Of a DNA stretch of 64,000 nt, positions 35,534 to 50,500 are shown one piece after another. Source of the stretch: Istiophorus platypterus. Lineage: Eukaryota; Chordata; Actinopteri; Istiophoriformes; Istiophoridae. The notes below the pieces were generated by a model. The model made no database searches. It was not told where the DNA came from and saw only the letters and a list, made by a program, of their open reading frames with translations. The stretch lies in the NCBI GenBank assembly GCA_016859345.1, contig CM029129.1, positions 11,424,946-11,488,945 on the forward strand, written 5' to 3'. A program made the position numbers and the translations under genes. The first letter of the stretch is position 1. Each line of letters opens with the position of its first letter.

Positions 35534-38500
35534 TCAAACATACTGCTCTTTGGGAAAAGTGTACGCCGCCGCTCCTGGGGGAGGAGAAGACAGGCCTGGT
35601 ACTGATGGGTATTTAAAGATGGCCGCGGTGTGTGAAGGAGGGGAGAAGGTGTTTTTCGACGTGGTGGCAGTGCTGCTGCTGCTGCTGCTGGTTGCAGTGG
35701 CTGGTTGTGAGGCGTGGTAGGGGTGCTGGGGCAGAAATGAGAGAGGAGGGTTGATGGGAGGGGAGTAGGGCTCCGGGTAGTCCTCCTTGTTACAGGCCAG
35801 TCTGTAGCTCACGTAGTCCGCTGTGTTTGGAAGCTCTTCGTAAAACCGTCCTGAGTGCTGTGGAGAAATGAGGGAAATACGTTAAAGACATATCCGAATT
35901 AAAAAACAATACACATGCTCGACAACTGGTGTGTACTGGATGTGCTGGCCATACATAGAGTGCACACAGTAAGTACCTTGGAGTTTCTGACCTTGTAGTA
36001 GGGCTATGGAGAAACGTTTTTATGACCCCATTGGTCCCCTATTGTTTGTTCTCTTCATGTTTGTGAGGATGCGCACAAACGCCCACGAGCACGTTGGTGA
36101 CACAATATGCACCTTCCTGCCAATGGTTTCATGCCAATCTGCTGATCAGCAGGTAGCAGTTACGTGGCAAGAAATACAGCAATTTGCCACCAGAGACAGG
36201 GAAGAAGAACACCGCTAGCAAGGAAACCTTGATCGTCATGATGATGGTTCAATGGTAGTTTCAAGGAAAATCCCCCCCAAAAAAAATCAGCTTTTCATTG
36301 TATCTGTTTTACCTCAAGGTTAGACATACTTCATTTTAGTGGGTAAACTGTAAAAAGAAACTTCAACCCAGCGTTCTCATGTAATGGGTGGAAGCTTGAT
36401 GTGGAGACTACTTGCAATATGTGAAGTGACGTCTGTTTTATTTTCTTAGTCAAGGCCTCTTTCATTTGTGAAGAAAATTGGATACAACAAGGAAGGAAGG
36501 AGGAAGAGAGAGGCAGGCCGTTCAGAAAAAGCGGTGCAACACACAGCTAATTTAATATCTTCCTCCATCTTGGACTTTTAGCCTCTCTCTTCCCTTGTGC
36601 CTTCCCTGAAAGGTCAGGACTGTCAAGATGGTTTGGGACTGGTGAGCGCGGCAAATTAACATTCATACAAAGCACTCCACAAGCAAATCCTCTGATCACA
36701 CAGATATCACTAAAATGAATTCATATTAGTCCAGAATTTTGCAGTTATAAAGGCTGTTGTGATGAACCCTTATGTGCATGCATTTTTAAACATGATACAC
36801 AGTGCAGAGCATCTTATAGGTTCTTACATAAAGAAGTGTTATTATTGACCCTACATACCCATGGTGCATCTGCATAGGTTCTTTAATTTATTTAGACCGA
36901 TTAGACCCCTTTTTTGGGACTGTCTAAGACCTGTGTAGGAGCATACAGATTGTTTTTGATTTGACATCCCTTTCGTTTCCTTTTGGGATGGATGAATTAT
37001 ACCTTTATCACTGTCACTAACTTCAACGTGAGCCAATATCTAATTAGCCAGAGTGGTTGAAAACACCTGTCTGGGTGTGGGCAACATTTAGTAAGAAAAC
37101 CTTTGCAGGGCAAAAAATATTAAGGCACCAGACAGGTTTTTATATTCATATAAAATTAATATAAAATTCAAAGATCGCACGAAAGGTTATTCTATAAACG
37201 TGTCACAGATTTTATACATGAAACACAGTAGAATATAGTATTTATATTGTATCTCGCATCAAAGATCATCAGCATGTGATAGTTTATCGAGACGAAGAAG
37301 CAAGCCATCATATTGTAAGGTAATAATTCTACATATAGCACCAATTTTACCAGATAATCCTTGGCATGAATTCACCAGTATTTATCTATTTATTGCAGTG
37401 GGTGATTATTTAATGTGCACTCAACAAACTGAGATCCTTAGTGCTGCAAAGTTCTGTATGGACAGCTTTATGTATTATTTTACATTAGCTGCTAGTGACT
37501 CTACTATTGTCAGCCAGCCTGTAGTAGCATTACAGCTTTATTCCATGGTAAATTACATTATTATTCTACAATTATAATTTACTTTAGGGACACCATATAC
37601 TGTGGACCTGGCAAAGATATCCCCACTGCAATTTTATAAAAGCTGTGGAAAATAAATTTTTGGATTTGAGCACACTGTCAACCCTTTGACCACGTGATGT
37701 ATAAATTGCAGACACCAACGCACAGCGTACCTGGATATCATCTCCTGGTCTTTTCCTTATAGGCTGGGACAGTTTTCTGGAAGGGGAATCATTTCTGATC
37801 AAGGAGGAAAAGAGAATAAAAGATGGATGATGAAGATGGTAACATAGGACACAAACCATGTTGGGACAAACAAGCGTGTGGAACGAAGGGGAGGAAGGAT
37901 AATGGACTGATTACGTACGAGGAGCCGTCTTTCCTACTTCTTATTTTGAGCACCAGGACAGTGATAGTAATACCCATCAGCACTCCAGCAGCCAGTAATA
38001 GGGCGATTACACTGATGACATCACCAGTTGCGATCTGCGGTAGTGGCTTTTCTGAAGAGAAAACACACAGACACATCAATTCAAACAATCACATACATCG
38101 TTTAGAGTAACTTTGTTTCCACTAAGAGTCACATAGGAAAAAACGGGAATGTCGAGCGAAAGTTCAGTACAAAGCAGTAGTCGGATTAGAAGTGGTAACA
38201 GTAGCAGGAATCCTCATTTATGTTTTAATTCGCTAGTATTATCAAATTAAATGACCACAGAACTCAGGTAAACATACCTATAATGCTGACCTCCACAGAG
38301 CCTGATCGTGTCCCAATGCTGTTGGTTGCATCACAAACATAGATACCCTGCAGGTCATATGTGACAGGTCCTTTAAAGGTAAGGATGTTGTCTTGGATCT
38401 CAGTATTGCTTGGTATGGAGCCATTTATCCTGCAGGATATACGGAAAATAAAACCTCAATAACCACTGTACACAAGTTGTGAAACTAAGCGTCTCCTCAG

Positions 38501-39448
38501 GTGAGATTTTGTTCGAATGATTAACTCGGATGTTAAGATGCAGTGCTCTGAATGTTTGCGACCAGGAAAAAAAAAAATACTGAGCATTGTAGCTGAGGAT
38601 ACTGAGGATTGACTGAGCTGTCACTGACAGGTTTTCTTCGACAGCCATTGAAAATGTAGTTCTGGATTGAAGTTTTAAGTTAAAATGGGAATGGACTTTG
38701 AAATTATTATTAAATGACTGAAATTATAAGGGTTACTCCTAAATAGCAAGTGACTGAGGTGATCTGAGGACACTGTGTTTTGAACAAGTAGTTCTGAATG
38801 CAGTATATGGTGTCTATGTTGATACAGCAGTCACATGACAGCAAACAGCAAACAGCCTAAGACACCACCCTGATGGAGGAAAGATACCCGGAAAAATCTG
38901 GTGAATTTAGCACAGTGTTCCAGAGAGAAGCTGTGTGTGTGTGTGTGTGCTCCCAAAGTAAGAAACAGCAAATGTGAGTAGAACATGAACAGACAGAGTT
39001 GGACTCACTGTCTCCACTGATACAGAGAGACGGCTGGGTTGGCATCAGCCTGGCAGCTAAGCTGTACGTTCTCTCGGTTCAGATACCAGTTTCCATCAAA
39101 CCCGTCCACTGTCACCTCTGGCTCGTCTGGTACACACAAACACAAACAAATGACAATAACTAAGCCTGTAGGATACAATTTCTTATATTCAGCTGTCTAG
39201 GTATGTGGTTATTGTTATGTATGAGAAAGGCTTACACTGAATATCGAGGGTGACGCTGTCTGTGAAGACCTCCTCGTTGTAAGTGGTGACACAGGTGAGC
39301 GTCTCCTTGTTGGTTTCTCTGCTGGGCACCAAAATGTAGTCGCTCTGAACAGTGAACGTCCCGTCCGAGTTTCTGTACTCTCGAGTGGTCACTTCTCCGG
39401 GTACCCTCGTCTCCCACCTGTTCGCACATGTATATACATACATATTAC

Positions 39449-39531
<83 letters not shown>

Positions 39532-42500
39532 GAGAGAGAGATAGAGAGAGAGATGAAGCATAGCTAACCTGAACTTAAGAAGGGCAAATATTTATCAAAG
39601 TGTGCAACCTGGTGGGCCAGTTTATAGTCTAGTGCAATAAAGTGCGTTCCCGCAAATCAAACCACAGCACATGCTGTAGTAAAACTCTGTATCTACAAAG
39701 GGAGGGAGAGAGTGAGAACACACCTGATGGTCCCAGGTGGTTTCCCATTGGCAGAGATGCAGGTGGCCACTGGTGTTTTCAGATTGGACGAACGAGCCAC
39801 CAAGGTCGGTGCGGACAGACTCATCTGGGTTGTTGGACGAACTGAGGGAATAATGAACGTGAAAATGAACAAAAGCATCAAGTTTATCTGGCATGATAAT
39901 GTTTTTATAGCATGATAAAATGGTATAATATGCAACTTGTTACAGCCTACCCCAACGTTGACTTTACAGTAAATATGAAAAGTAGCTGCCTCCTCAATAA
40001 CTCACCCCCCAAACGCTGTTTTACAAACTGTTGGGCGATGAGTAGTGAAGAGGAAGACAGGAAACATGGGGTGAGGGATGTTGTATGTAATTTCCTATTG
40101 AGCTTTGTGTTTTATTATGTAATTTATATATGTTATTGTTGAGTTTTATGTAGGCCCATGTAGGGACGGGCATTGCAAAATAAACTTAGGCAATGAATGC
40201 TTTGGTATGTGGCAATAGTTCATGCTATATAAATATATATATATATATACCATACAAATAAACTTTTAAAAAACTTCATTAACAGCCTCTGTCATATGTG
40301 AAAGTGACAATCCATCTGCATCTTACTTGAAGCTGATATCATACATTTGTCTTACCGTAGACGGTGAGATTTACTGTGTTCTCTCGGTTCCCCGCGGGGA
40401 ACGTGGTGTATTCACAGATGTAGGTGGACTCATCAGAGAGGCGGAGCGAGGAGAAGGTGATGGTGGTGTCTTCGAGGGTTGGAGTTCGTCGCCTCACCGC
40501 CGCATTCTTGAAGGTGACACGGTCTCTGTAGGGCGGCGCCACAGACACACCCAGAGAGGGGTTGGCGATCGCCACGTTCTGCTTGGTGCCGTTCACCAGT
40601 TTCTGCCATGTTACCTTGAGAAAGAAGGATAGATGAAATGGAAGAAGTTAAGGTTGAGGTAAAGAGATCTCCAGTATGACAAAGGCGGAGTCTGTTACTG
40701 CTAAAGTATGGAAGGTCTTGGATGAGCCACAGAAACCGAATTAGTTATATTAATTAAAATATAGAGAGAAACATGAATAAACAAGAGGAATACCCCACAG
40801 AACAATCCATACTTGAATTTTTATTCAGATTAGGATAAAAACCAGCTTACAAAGTCTTAAAATGTTACATAACTGATAGGTGGCAATGCATTTTTAGTGA
40901 GGACTTTCTTGCAAACTCATCCTTGATTTGAATGCCTGACTATAATTAACTGAAAATGGCTTAGAAGATGGGAAATCAGTCTACAGAACAATATTTCTTT
41001 GTAATCTTTCCCAAGTATCTGCTTTTAAGTTGAAATTCTTGCTCTAAATGAGCAAGAACTTAAAGTGTAGATACGTTTTAGCCTTTTTTTCCTTTGACAT
41101 GTCTGGTGTGATCTGAATGTGATCAGTGTTTACAATAATAAAACAGGCAATTTCTGTATAGATCTGCACAATGACAAAACACTTGAAGAGATTCTTAAGA
41201 TGCAACGAATGATGAGTCTATTACACACCCAGAAGGTGACAATGTATGAAACTTTGAGGGAAAATGGAAAAGTCATAGGATCTTCTGGACATGTACTGAT
41301 TGTTTATTTGCCAGGACACAGAGTTACATATGGATGGTTCCTTCCATCCCTCCCTCTGCTGCCAGTTTCAGTGAAGGTTCAGTCCCTGCTTAAAGCTAGT
41401 TTCATGCATTTTAAAATGTAAAAAGGCCAAAATCCCAATTAAGTACGCATTTACAAGAAATCAGGTTTCTCCTGCAAAAAGGTATTGCATGTGTTCACTG
41501 GGTTTCTGTTCATTTCTTGACCCGGCTGAGTAAACTGTGTTCATCTAACTGCAGATAAACACACAGACAGAGTTTATGCTGATTTATCTGGAATTTGGCA
41601 GGTGTGTTCTTGTTGTGAATGGTACTATTTGTGTCGGTGAGTTTACACTTGGGTGTGATCCACATGCTCAGGTGGACGACTGAACACCTGGGATATTTTG
41701 ACGGGCGGGGAGCTGTTGATGAACCGACAGCGGAGATCCACCTTTGAACCAACGTAGCCCGACTTCCCATCATCCATTTCCACGGTCTGACTGTTTATTC
41801 CTGGAGGAGACACACAAGCATTAAACCACTTTCACCTAGACTGGGCACACACACCAGTGACCATACACACACATGTTGGCAGCGTCAGTCAGGAATGCTC
41901 TAAGCCGTTCATAGTCAGCTCAGCCTTGTTGAGCTGCACTGTCAAAGGTGATACATTTTAGCAGCATGAGAGGTGAGCTGAGGTCAAAGGTTGAGGATTA
42001 GAGTGAGGTATAAATAAACACGATTTGTTTGGTTACTGTTCCCACTGACTTACTGATCCCCTTTAACAAATCCACGGCAGAGCCACACCCACTTCCTGAG
42101 TCACGTGTATTTACTTGTGTTTGTCAGATAAATTGTAAGTAACATCATATTTAATCTGACCAGGTCATAAAGAATAAAATGATTCTTATTCATGATGTAA
42201 GGTTGAGAACGATATTTGCTACACTGAGCAAAGCAGCTCACAACAATGGCCGCTCTCACTCTCATACACATATATCATTCACTGCGCCTTAATGCACAGG
42301 CTTACCGGGGCTTGAGCCCCAGGCCTCAAAAAGGGAGGAGGGACAGTACGAACCATACACTTTACTCATCATGCACTCTGTAAACTAGTAGAAACATTGT
42401 AGAAAAAGAGCAGAACAGTAACAGTAACACTAATGATCTGCTGTGGAAGTAAAGCGTTTCGGGTTTTTTAGGTACTTTTTTGAGCATTCTTAAAAATCAG

Positions 42501-45500
42501 TTATTTGACTCTTGACAATAAAGCTCCCAGAAAGTGAAGCCCCTGGTGGCCGGCTGCACACGCCATACAACCAGCTGCCTGCATTAGTGGATCAGTCATG
42601 GGCCAAATTAAAACAATCAAAGTACAAGTCAAAAAAAAAAATTCCAAAAGATGTTTTCTTTCATTTTAGGTAGTTCCTATCATAATGTATGTTCAAGTGT
42701 TCATTTTTCTGATAAGTTTGGTTTCAATTAGTTTTTTGAGGTTATAAAAAGGAGATGTGACATCATTACTGACAGCTGTGAGTTGCTAGTGGGTCGGACA
42801 ACTGTGAGACATTGATGCTGCAGCTCGACCCACCAATCAGTACTGTGCAGACTTGATGTCTGGCTCCAAATGACGTCACCAGCGCGAGATGGCAGCGCCA
42901 TTTTAGCTTCGTTTTTGTAAAGTGGAAGAGGAAGTGGAGCAGTATTGTCAATCTTTACAAAATCATTGGTTGTAACTCACTGGTGGCGTTTATGTTGTTT
43001 ATACATCTCTTCCTTTTCTGCTGCTCTATGTTGCCGTTATTTCCGTAAGAACTGGGCTATTTGATTTATGTATCTTAATATTGCAGCTGGGACCTGCATA
43101 TATGGATTCAAATAACAATGCATATCATCTTCATATATACCTGATAGCCTAACTATGTTCTACTAGTTCTATCATATATTATTATCATCAAGATATTAAA
43201 ATTTTTACTCCACCCCTTCCCCCTTTTAAAAATGTAATGTAAAAGTAACATTTACTGCATTAAAATTTGTACACTAGTACTTTGACTTGAGTAAAATTTC
43301 TTTTACATAACTGTACTTTTTCTTGAATACAAATTTTCCAATACTCTTTCCATCCCTACTAATGACAATGTATTAAGCAGTGGTGAAGATTTAAAATACA
43401 ATTTTAAACAATTTCTGAAGTCCTGGGGCTTACAGTAATGTTAAGGTGCCCCTGATGTTATTATTATAATCACACAACAGCACATACAAAAACACCTAGA
43501 CACATGCGTACACAGGAACCTTTCTTTCTCAATATGCCTCACAATAACTCAGTAAAAATGAGCCATAAAAAAGAATATCCATTCTTACCATTAATATTTC
43601 TTGATCTTTAAAAACTTTCAATGAAGATATCCTTTTATCATTATACTTAATTAGTTTATAATCCCTTCTCCCTTTTTAATGCATCGGCACCCAAATATTC
43701 AAGTGCTGATGAGAGTAATGTAATATATCTAGACATGCAAACTATTTCTGATTTACTTATTATTAGAGGTATAACTTTGCCTGGAGTTTATTTAGGATAT
43801 ATGGTATTGTCACCATATGTTTTTAAAACGTATTGACTTTTTTTAGTTGTTTTTTCTTTTGTTTATATGGGAAAAATATCACTTTTTAATCATATAAGCC
43901 ATCAGACCTTTAACTTGAAACTTTTACTTCAAACCTGGTAAATGTTAACTCATAATGCCAAAAGAAAAGCTTTTCAACATAAAATCCATGTTATATGTTA
44001 ACCTCACAAACAAGATGATTGTTTGAGCTCCTTTTCCTTCCACAATGGCTTCCTCTTTAGATAAAGCTCTAAACATAGTCCAAAGGGTAGCCTGGTGGTC
44101 CCCTTAGTTTTGAGAGATTATTTTTCTGCACAAACATACACTGGGCTGCAAATATAGAGTAATATGTATCTGAAAAAGCAGCAAAAAGTCTGTCACTTTA
44201 TTTAGAAAATTATTTTCAATAAATGGATGCCTTGGGGTTTGATAAGGTTTGATAAGGTTCCATTTACCCCTACAACCCTTGCTTCAGCTGGTTACTTTTA
44301 ACCCTCTCAAACATTTAATGCAAAAAAGCCAGAAAAATTCCTGGGAATTTTTACTGTGTGATATGTTGCTCAAATAGACAGCGTGAATGTAACTCATACC
44401 CCGAGGTGAATTCCATGTTGGTAATATTGAAATTTAAAAAAAAACAAAAAACATTCATAATGAGGTGCCATAGTTTACGGTTCATTTATGTAGTCCAATA
44501 TTTCCATGTTATTAATGGAGGAATATTGATTTCTCCATCAATAGTCCAGTCTAGTCTCTATCACTGAGAGCCAATCATAAAATACCCCAGGCTGACAGGG
44601 AAGAGAAAACTGTACAAAACTAAAGCTGTTCACCCCTTTGACAAGGTTGTTAACCACAAAATGAAGCTTTTACCTATAAACAGATTTTTAGTTCAATGCA
44701 TTTGAACTAAAATCTGCACAAACAGAACAAAACAAAAAGTTGGACAGAGAAACAACAGACCAACATTTGTCTGAACGTCTGTAGCTTTACGCACTTTTTT
44801 TGTTAAAGAGAGAAAGAGTTCATTTAGATTCAGATCTGAAGACCATGACCCGCTGCGGTGTGCAGAAGGGGGCTTGGGATCTAATGTTAGAAGTGATATC
44901 ATATCTCTGAATGGCATAAAAAATTCTTCAACAATGAAACAAATAAAGGTCAATCTCAGAATAAGCCTATGCAAGATAAGAAAGCCAATCAGCTCTGAAA
45001 TACAAGGCTTATAAATGTCAATGAATTAAAGGTATCTTTACTGTTTGACATGAAGTTTTGTTCTGACCACAGTAAATCAGTGAATATAGTATGCTATAGA
45101 CAATACTGTTTATTCCCTGTAGGTTCAATTTCAATCTGCATTCTTAAAACTGCACTAAGTTTGCTTTGCTGTCACCTAGGAGCTGCAAATTTGAAAGAAT
45201 ATATGCTGATCATTTCACTGGTTTCATAGGTCACATTCAGCTATGAAATCAGTATCTCTATCAGAATCACAGAAATCAAAATTTCAATGAAGAAAGACCG
45301 AATGTTGAAATTTATTTTGAAACTGATTTACGAAACTCACAATGAACAGAAACAGAGAGAAAAGACACAGAATGTCAGTGCTTACTGACATGATAGTTTC
45401 CTATCATCTGATAGACAAACATGAACACAAAGCCTCAATTAGACTGAGACGATTAGAGAGACTAATCATTCCGTCTTTTTCTTTGGTCTTGTGTTTTTAA

Positions 45501-47105
45501 TATGAAAATGCTTGTGGTACATGGTACAATTGCACGTAATCTATACATGTAAAACTGCACACAAAACCTTGGAAATACAGCAAGACATCGTAACAACCCT
45601 CTGCACTGCTGACATTACTCTTCAAAATTACAACTATCACATAATGACACGTACAGCCTGAGTCATATGCGTTTTGTTATTTTAATAAGTTTAATAGTTT
45701 TGTATTAGAGCAGCAGTTCACTGTGCCCTACATGCCCACTTTTATAACTCATGGTGTGTGCTTGTATGGGTCACTGGGAGGGAAGAAGGCCAGCAGTGGG
45801 CGTAGATTACAGCATTTGGGATATTAAAGTGCATGAGAGAGTTTGTGGCGCATTTGCTGCCGTACATATGGACAGCTTCTATTACCTAAAAAGAAGACCT
45901 TTAATGGTTTAACTGTAAAGAAACTGTGAGAATTTAACTGAGTTTAACTGACTGTTTTGTGGAGGGTTCTGTGATCATTTTGTGGCTCAGTTTCATCAGG
46001 GTCAGCCTTTTATCAAAGTAATAATCTGCAATATTCTTCCAAAGCATCCCAAATTATATCATATTCAGATCAAATAAACTCTTTATTTAATGCATCGCGT
46101 CTTTGCAGATTCAACTTGATTATCCAAAAAGTAAAATGTCAAGGTACATGTAAAACACTCCAATGAACTTATTATGTTAGATTGCTAGAAGATTCAGTTG
46201 CATATCTGTAAGAGGATGATTTTCTGTATGTCCAGTGGATGAATGTTGAGAAATACTGCAAGCAGAGAGGACTGATGCCACTCTCACATCTGTACGATAA
46301 ATATGAAGCTAAAGCCGGCAGCCATTACTTTGGTTAAGCATAAATGACCTGAAACAGGAAAGGACCTAGCCTAGCTCTGTGCAGCATTGACTCAACCTTT
46401 CAACCAGCGCTTATTAATATTAAAATTAACAAATTATATCTAGAAGTGTAAAAAAGAGTAGTGTTTCAATGAGGGGATAATGTGTGGGACTCTGTCACTG
46501 CTCCTAGTCAAGGAATAGTCTGTTACACAACCCCCATAAATCCACAGGGTGCCATTTTTAAATTATCCTGATTTGTACAGGTCAAGAAAAAATATTTAAC
46601 AGTTTAAATAGCCAAATTTTTGAGGTGCTTGTTGGCATATTTTGTTTCCTTTGGACAGAGCCGGGCTAGATATTTCACCCTATTTCCAGTCTTCGTGCTA
46701 AGCTAAGCTAAGCTAAGCTAAGCTAAGCTAACAAGCTGTTGAAGGTAGTTTCATAATAACCACACAGATATGAGAGGTAGTATCAATCTTCCTCTCCAAC
46801 CCTTGGCAAGGAAGGGTGAATAAAGGCATTTCCCAAAAAACTAAATACACTAGGTGTGTCTTCTTTTGTTATTTTTAATGAAAACACATAAAAACGTGGG
46901 TAAATACAGACAGGCCTCATTAACGAGTCAGTTTGTTGTTTCAGTCCCGATATCAGGGAGATAAAATATCTTTCACTTTTGTAAACACTGTCCCTCAAAC
47001 GCACATACATGTCCCACTGAGAATCCCCCCTGCTGAGCTCTGTAGCTGAGCTGATTAGGGGCTTTAGGTAAAGGGCAGAGCAGAAAGAGAGCATCTACCT
47101 CTCTG

Positions 47106-47155
<50 letters not shown>

Positions 47156-47156
47156 A

Positions 47157-47197
<41 letters not shown>

Positions 47198-47242
47198 ACA
47201 CACACTCACACACACATACACACACACACACATACTCACACA

Positions 47243-47279
<37 letters not shown>

Positions 47280-47316
47280 ACACACACACACACACACATA
47301 CACACATACTCACACA

Positions 47317-47353
<37 letters not shown>

Positions 47354-47430
47354 ACACACACACACACACATACACACATACTCACACACTCACACACACA
47401 CACACTCACACACTCACACATACACACATA

Positions 47431-47471
<41 letters not shown>

Positions 47472-47502
47472 ACATACTCACACACTCACACACACACACA
47501 CT

Positions 47503-47533
<31 letters not shown>

Positions 47534-50500
47534 ACTCACACACACACACACTCACACACTCACACACACACACACACTCACACTCACACGCCACAGACTT
47601 TCCTTTTATTTCTCGTTTGCCCCACATATCTCCCACCTTCCTCTTTTCTGCCGGGCCCATTCATATTCTTCTTTTGTTTCGACTATAGGAAATGATCTCA
47701 CTGGTTCTCCTGACAATAATCCATAAACAGCAACACGCAGGCAAAAGAACACTATGGGAACCTGAAAAAAAACAATGGCCATATTGTTTGACACTTGAAT
47801 GTGTCGCATGTAGGAACAACAAGAGCATCGCAGCGTGGCACTGGACTATGTGTTCATATCCTGAATGGATTTCCTCCATTTTCTTCAAACTCATTTTGTG
47901 ACAATCTATTGTTAACCTTGTCTTGTATGTACGAGAGTTCAACAGACAGACAGTGGCAGGTGTTAGAGTAGGTCATTATGAAAAAAATATGTTATTGCTT
48001 CATGAAATCTGCACACTCTCTGAATGCTGTCGGGAAAAGTATATGCACCTGTGGACATGCACCAATAAAATATAAACTAAAATTCAGTTTTTAAATTTTC
48101 TATTTAACCCTTATCTAAGCAAAGCCTCGCTTAGATTGAGGATTCTTGTCAAGATAGGCAGGAATAACGAGTCCCAGACAAACAAGATAAGACAGATTAA
48201 AAAAAAATGCCTCAAAGAATAAAAGCAGAAATGCAATTATAAAATCATGATTAAATTTCATAATACAGCCATGTAAATGACTTCATCCTAGAAATAGGAT
48301 GTAGGGCACCTTGAAGGTGCTACGAGTATTTTAGAAAATTCAAAAACTGACCAAGATTGTCGACAACATTATATCAAAGACACCTATGCATTGTGTTTCA
48401 GAGATATTTACTGAAGTTACCATGCTAACCAGCTAGCCCTGTCCAGGCCCATAATACCACCTCGTACCTCAATGAGGAGTCACTGTAGTGTCAAGTCTGC
48501 GTTCAGTCCGGCATGAGAGGATGAAGAGGGAGAGCTGCCCAGAGGGCAAAAATCACGTTCAGGTGCAAAGACAAGAGGTGGCAGAACAGAAGCAAACTAG
48601 GGATGGCTGGCGCTAACCCCTGGAGACAGCTATAGGTGAGTAAAGGAATGAAGTTTAATGCTCAACTTGAAAAATTTCTTCTGGACCGGTAAGTAAACAG
48701 TTCTTAAAGCTAACGTCCGATATATAGCAACTGCAAAACTGTACTTTAGTACAGTTGTACTGTGAACTAATTGGTAACATTAGAACGCTAGGTATAAGGT
48801 TTCACATGTTCACCACCTTCATTTAGTAGTATTTACTTATTAGCTAAGTAGTGTAAATATATAATACATAATATAACTAATTCGAGTAAATACACAGTGT
48901 TTATGCACACACTAAGTGCAGCTGAGGCGAAAAGATATGTCATTAGTTTTGCAGGTATTTCGTCTGTATTTTGTAAACCAGAGTACTGGATGAAATGATA
49001 TTTCAACCAGAAGCTGGTGCAGATGAAAAGCAACCTGAAGATGAAAAGCCTGGGGACAACCAAAGTTTTTTAAATTCTTCCTGAGGAGGAAATGTAGTGC
49101 AGGCAGTTTCATGACAGCCGATCTAAAAGCTTTCTATACAATTCACTCAAAACCACAAATGTCAGCCTGATGGAAAAACGCCTAAGAGAGCAGGATTCGT
49201 CCTCTGGTTACCATGGATGTCTATGCGAAAATCTCAAAGCATTTCAAAAGTATGTGACTGTGGTCTAGACACAGACACGCATGGAGGGTAATTGGAATTT
49301 GTTGAACCAATGCTGTCAGCATGGCTAAAAATAGTGAACTGAAAACAATAACTTTATGAGACTAACACATTAAGGGTCACAAATACTCCATAACATCAGC
49401 AGCCAAAATATTTACCATAGCTATGTTCAAACTGCGTACCCTCAGTCTGAAAATGTTGTAAATACACAGATAGATAGAAAAAAGGGATTTGAAGGGAGTT
49501 GAAATGCTGCTATGTTTGTAAGATTTGCCCTTACGCTTAAAATGGACGTGACAGACCAAAATCAGTTTATTTATGAAGCCAGTGCAGCCAAAGTTAATAA
49601 AAAAATTGGAAGAGAATGAAGAGAGAAGATCAAATAGCTAAATAATCTGTCACACTGGCAGCAGGTTCGTATTTCAGTTATTTACTAGTATGTGTCTAAG
49701 ATTAAAATTATGAGGGTGACATCATTGTCTGCCGTGGCGCTGTTAATAAAGATTATCACATCTAACTGCAATGTTTAAAGCCTCAACAAACCACACCTAA
49801 ACCTCAGCTTCCTTCACATGGCTACCAGGAGGCCGCAGATACGGAAAAACTGACCACATGCAACAGATGAGAAAATTAAAAACACGGAGAGGGAAAGAGA
49901 AGAGGACAGATTAACTGTTTAATCTTCAGGCCATCAAATCTGTGATAGATCTGAGATTACACACTGCGTTTGTGTCTTTGGCCTTGTGACTTACAATGTG
50001 GGGAAATCTTAGGCGGAATGAAAACCGACTGACACACTCACACACACAGACACAAAATGCTTTGAGCCAGATTTTGTGATATGTCTCCCGTATACCGCTA
50101 CCTGGGACGAGACTATTATTCTCATAACTCAACAGACTGCGTCACGTGACAGCAAAGAGCAACAACTTTAACAAATTTGGAAACTGACTTTTGAACCTCC
50201 ACTTTACCAAATTATGTGTACTCCTGTCCATTTTTGCCTGATTGAAATGGGAGTGAAACACTTCCTCCAAATGAATAATAATCTCTCATTGTTTTTGACT
50301 GATATTTGTGCACGCACACATGCTCGTACATGTGTGCGTGTTAGTGTAGGCGTGTAATCTCTGTGGCACCGCAGGAACGCGGAGTGTGCGTTTGGCCGTT
50401 GTTCAGCGGGCAGCTCACAGGATTACGCTGACTGTTGCTACTGCATCTGTGTTTCGGGACATGAGAAGAGAATGTGAACCCAAAGGGGGAGAGTGGATGG

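Noticed and set aside
47236..47535. 99-residue Cys/Val/Ser ORF
   Set aside because: Translation of the CA array.
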